Shown one piece after another: positions 38,666 to 39,987 of a stretch of 39,987 nt of DNA (position 1 is its first letter; each line of letters begins with the position of its first letter). Both the position numbers and the translations under genes were made by a program. Source of the stretch: Prosthecobacter sp. (lineage in GTDB: Bacteria; Verrucomicrobiota; Verrucomicrobiia; Verrucomicrobiales; Verrucomicrobiaceae); assembly GCF_029946185.1 (NCBI RefSeq), contig NZ_JAQSEA010000140.1, positions 1 to 39,987 of the forward strand, given 5' to 3'. Under the pieces are notes generated by a model. The model did not search any database. It was not told the origin of the DNA and worked only from the letters and a program-made list of their open reading frames with translations.

Positions 38666-39388
38666 CTACAAATTGGCCTCGCGATTGACCCATTCGACAG
38701 CGGCGCGCACGAGTTCAGGGGCGGTCTTCAACTGGAGCTTCTCCTTGATATGCGCACGATGAGTTTCGACGGTCTTAACACTGAGGAAGAGCGTGCGGGC
38801 GATTTCGCGTGTGCCTCGGCCTTCCCCAACTGCGCGGAAGACTTCGATCTCGCGGTCGCTAAGCTGTTCAATGGTCGAGGTTCCGACGTTGGTAGCTCGG
38901 CCATTGAGGAAGGTGTCAAGCAGCCGCCCGCCAATGGCCTCGCTGAGATAGAGGCCGCCGCCGAGTACGCGACGGATGGCTTCGATGACTTTTTCTGATG
39001 GGGCCGCCTTCATCACATACCCCCGGGCACCGGCGCGCAGCGCCCGCTCGGCGTAAACGCTCTCGTCATGCATGGAAACCATGAGAGCGGGCAGCTGGGG
39101 GTGCAGGGCACGGATGGACTTCATCAGTTCAATGCCGTTGGTGCCCTGGATGGAGATGTCTAGAACGGCAATGTCCGGCTTGAGTTGTTCCACAGCGCCG
39201 AGGGCCTCGGCGGCGGAGCAAATTTCTCCGCAGACGTGTAGATCAACCTCATGATTGATAAGTTGCGTGATGCCATTGCGAAAAATGGGATGGTCATCCA
39301 CGATCAACACCCGTCGCTTGACCTGCTTCACAGCGGGCGGCGTGGCGTTGGCAATGTCGTTGGAAGATTTGGAAGGGGTTTTCGCCAT
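38666..39388 (-). CDS. NarL/FixJ-type response regulator
   Basis: A 240-residue two-domain regulator. Receiver: Asp31-Asp32 in IVDDHP, phosphorylation site Asp77 in AVLDISI, Ser in MVSMHD and Lys127 in VMKAAP. Output: LuxR-type helix-turn-helix at ~175-235 (LSDREIEVFRAVGEGRGTRE, then IARTLFLSVKTVETHRAHI and KEKLQLKT). It binds DNA as a dimer after phosphorylation; target genes are unknown. The start is the ATG at 39388, just after the kinase gene (53-bp gap), with about 25 N-terminal disordered residues. The next gene upstream on the same strand encodes the matching kinase, so this is one two-component operon. Confidence 0.93.
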   Translation of the reverse strand: MAKTPSKSSNDIANATPPAVKQVKRRVLIVDDHPIFRNGITQLINHEVDLHVCGEICSAAEALGAVEQLKPDIAVLDISIQGTNGIELMKSIRALHPQLPALMVSMHDESVYAERALRAGARGYVMKAAPSEKVIEAIRRVLGGGLYLSEAIGGRLLDTFLNGRATNVGTSTIEQLSDREIEVFRAVGEGRGTREIARTLFLSVKTVETHRAHIKEKLQLKTAPELVRAAVEWVNREANL

Positions 39389-39441
39389 ATAAGCAAGATG
39401 GAGTTCGGGACCAGAGCAGGGATATTGCAAAAGGACAGAGA

Positions 39442-39987
39442 TCAGGCCTTGGCGGGCAAGCTGCACCGCACCACGGTACCGCCGGTGGGACGGGCTGTAA
39501 TCGAGAGGGTGGCTCCAATGGAGCTGGCACGGCAGCGCATCAACTTCAGTCCTATTCCGGCGGACTGGTCGTGGTCTGGCGGCAGGCCGACACCGTCATC
39601 AGTGATGGAAAGGATGATGTCCTGCTGCCGGACACCCAAATGGACGTTGATATGGCGGGCTTGTGAGTGGCGGGAGGCGTTAACCAATGCCTCCAAGACG
39701 ATGCGGTATAGATGCATGGCGACATCATTGTCCCGGACAGGGATGGCTTCGTGACAAAACAGCGCGCACCGGACACGTCCCGGCACGTCATAACTGCTGA
39801 CGAGATTTCGCAGGGAGGCAACCAGACCACTTGCATCCACATCCATGGGATGGAGCGCCCTGGCGACGTCTCGTGCATCATTCGTGGCGCTGCGGATGAG
39901 GGTGGCGATCTCCTTGAGCTTGCCAGCCATTTCAGGGTCGGATCTCTGGCCGCAGACATCACTCAGAGTGGTGGCTATCATGACGAC
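39442..39987 (-). CDS. NarX/DegS-type sensor histidine kinase, C-terminal part (cut by window edge)
   Basis: About 181 residues are visible, open to the right edge. They cover the end of the HisKA_3 dimerisation region (IATLIRSATNDARDVARALHP, GLVASLRNLV) and the HATPase_c domain: N-box LYRIVLEALVNASRHSQ, Asp-Gly-Val-Gly in ITDDGVGLP, and a GIGLKLMRCRA lid/G2 region, ending GGTVVRCSLPAKA. The phospho-accepting His and the sensor part lie outside the window. This family pairs with NarL-type regulators, which fits the next gene. An in-frame ATG at 39981 is internal and not the start. Confidence 0.9.
   Translation of the reverse strand, partial: VVMIATTLSDVCGQRSDPEMAGKLKEIATLIRSATNDARDVARALHPMDVDASGLVASLRNLVSSYDVPGRVRCALFCHEAIPVRDNDVAMHLYRIVLEALVNASRHSQARHINVHLGVRQQDIILSITDDGVGLPPDHDQSAGIGLKLMRCRASSIGATLSITARPTGGTVVRCSLPAKA

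Noticed and set aside
38383-38688. 101-codon plus-strand frame
   Set aside because: No family, no leader, Ser/Arg-rich chance composition, and it crosses a terminator and the end of the regulator gene.
1-39987. CRISPR arrays, tRNAs, rRNAs, insertion sequences, phage genes
   Set aside because: No regularly spaced repeats, cloverleaf sequences, transposase motifs or terminal repeats were seen by reading; not verified by software.

Overview
This window looks like chromosomal DNA from a moderately GC-rich Gram-negative bacterium. The best guess is a Verrucomicrobiota member (Prosthecobacter/Verrucomicrobium-like). That rests on many lipoprotein and envelope-stress genes, a pseudopilin operon with a GspE-type ATPase, start codons that mostly lack a Shine-Dalgarno sequence, and a sialate O-acetylesterase-type SGNH hydrolase. 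It is an inference; there is no rRNA or other taxonomic marker. I see no tRNA, rRNA, IS element, prophage or CRISPR array.

Layout. (1) 1-3202, minus strand: a type II secretion/type IV pilus-like operon of four pseudopilins followed by a GspE/PilB-type ATPase cut by the window edge; a strong promoter precedes the first pilin and a terminator follows it. (2) 3570-7706, plus: two tandem CptA/EptA-like phosphoethanolamine transferases and a secreted rhodanese. (3) 7726-9953, minus: an apparent NadD-NadK fusion translationally coupled to an UlaG-like metallo-beta-lactamase-fold protein. (4) 10138-15180: a YciE/YciF ferritin-like protein, a transglutaminase-like protein with an Anbu-type proteasome homologue, an SGNH esterase, a second ferritin-like protein and CsbD. 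(5) 15317-18344, minus: an AI-2E-type permease with a long soluble tail, coupled to a ClsB-like cardiolipin synthase. (6) 18494-26490: small envelope and stress proteins (a two-helix membrane protein, an entericidin, a coiled-coil lipoprotein, GlsB/YeaQ, DUF1328, a beta/gamma-crystallin lipoprotein, two small membrane proteins, a DUF748/AsmA-like protein, a Gly/Tyr/His-rich lipoprotein), then an amidase lipoprotein, a TPR protein and a Cys-rich copper-binding protein, followed by what looks like a decayed cupredoxin. (7) 27059-36436, plus: a 2572-residue fully reducing type I polyketide synthase (KS-AT-DH-cMT-ER-KR-ACP), an overlapping stand-alone condensation-domain protein and a small conserved protein. 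(8) 36634-39987: a receiver-only response regulator, two small proteins, a DUF4142 protein, and a NarL-type regulator with the C-terminal end of its histidine kinase.

The most notable system is the PKS/condensation pair. Its domain order matches fungal highly reducing synthases such as LovB, except that the condensation domain is a separate protein and the ER motifs look intact. It should make a reduced, C-methylated acyl chain and hand it to an amine or alcohol through the condensation protein. Around it, much of the window deals with envelope modification (lipid A or glycan phosphoethanolamine, cardiolipin), ferritin-like and copper proteins, and abiotic stress. Several of these genes share an unusual A/C-rich leader in place of a Shine-Dalgarno sequence.
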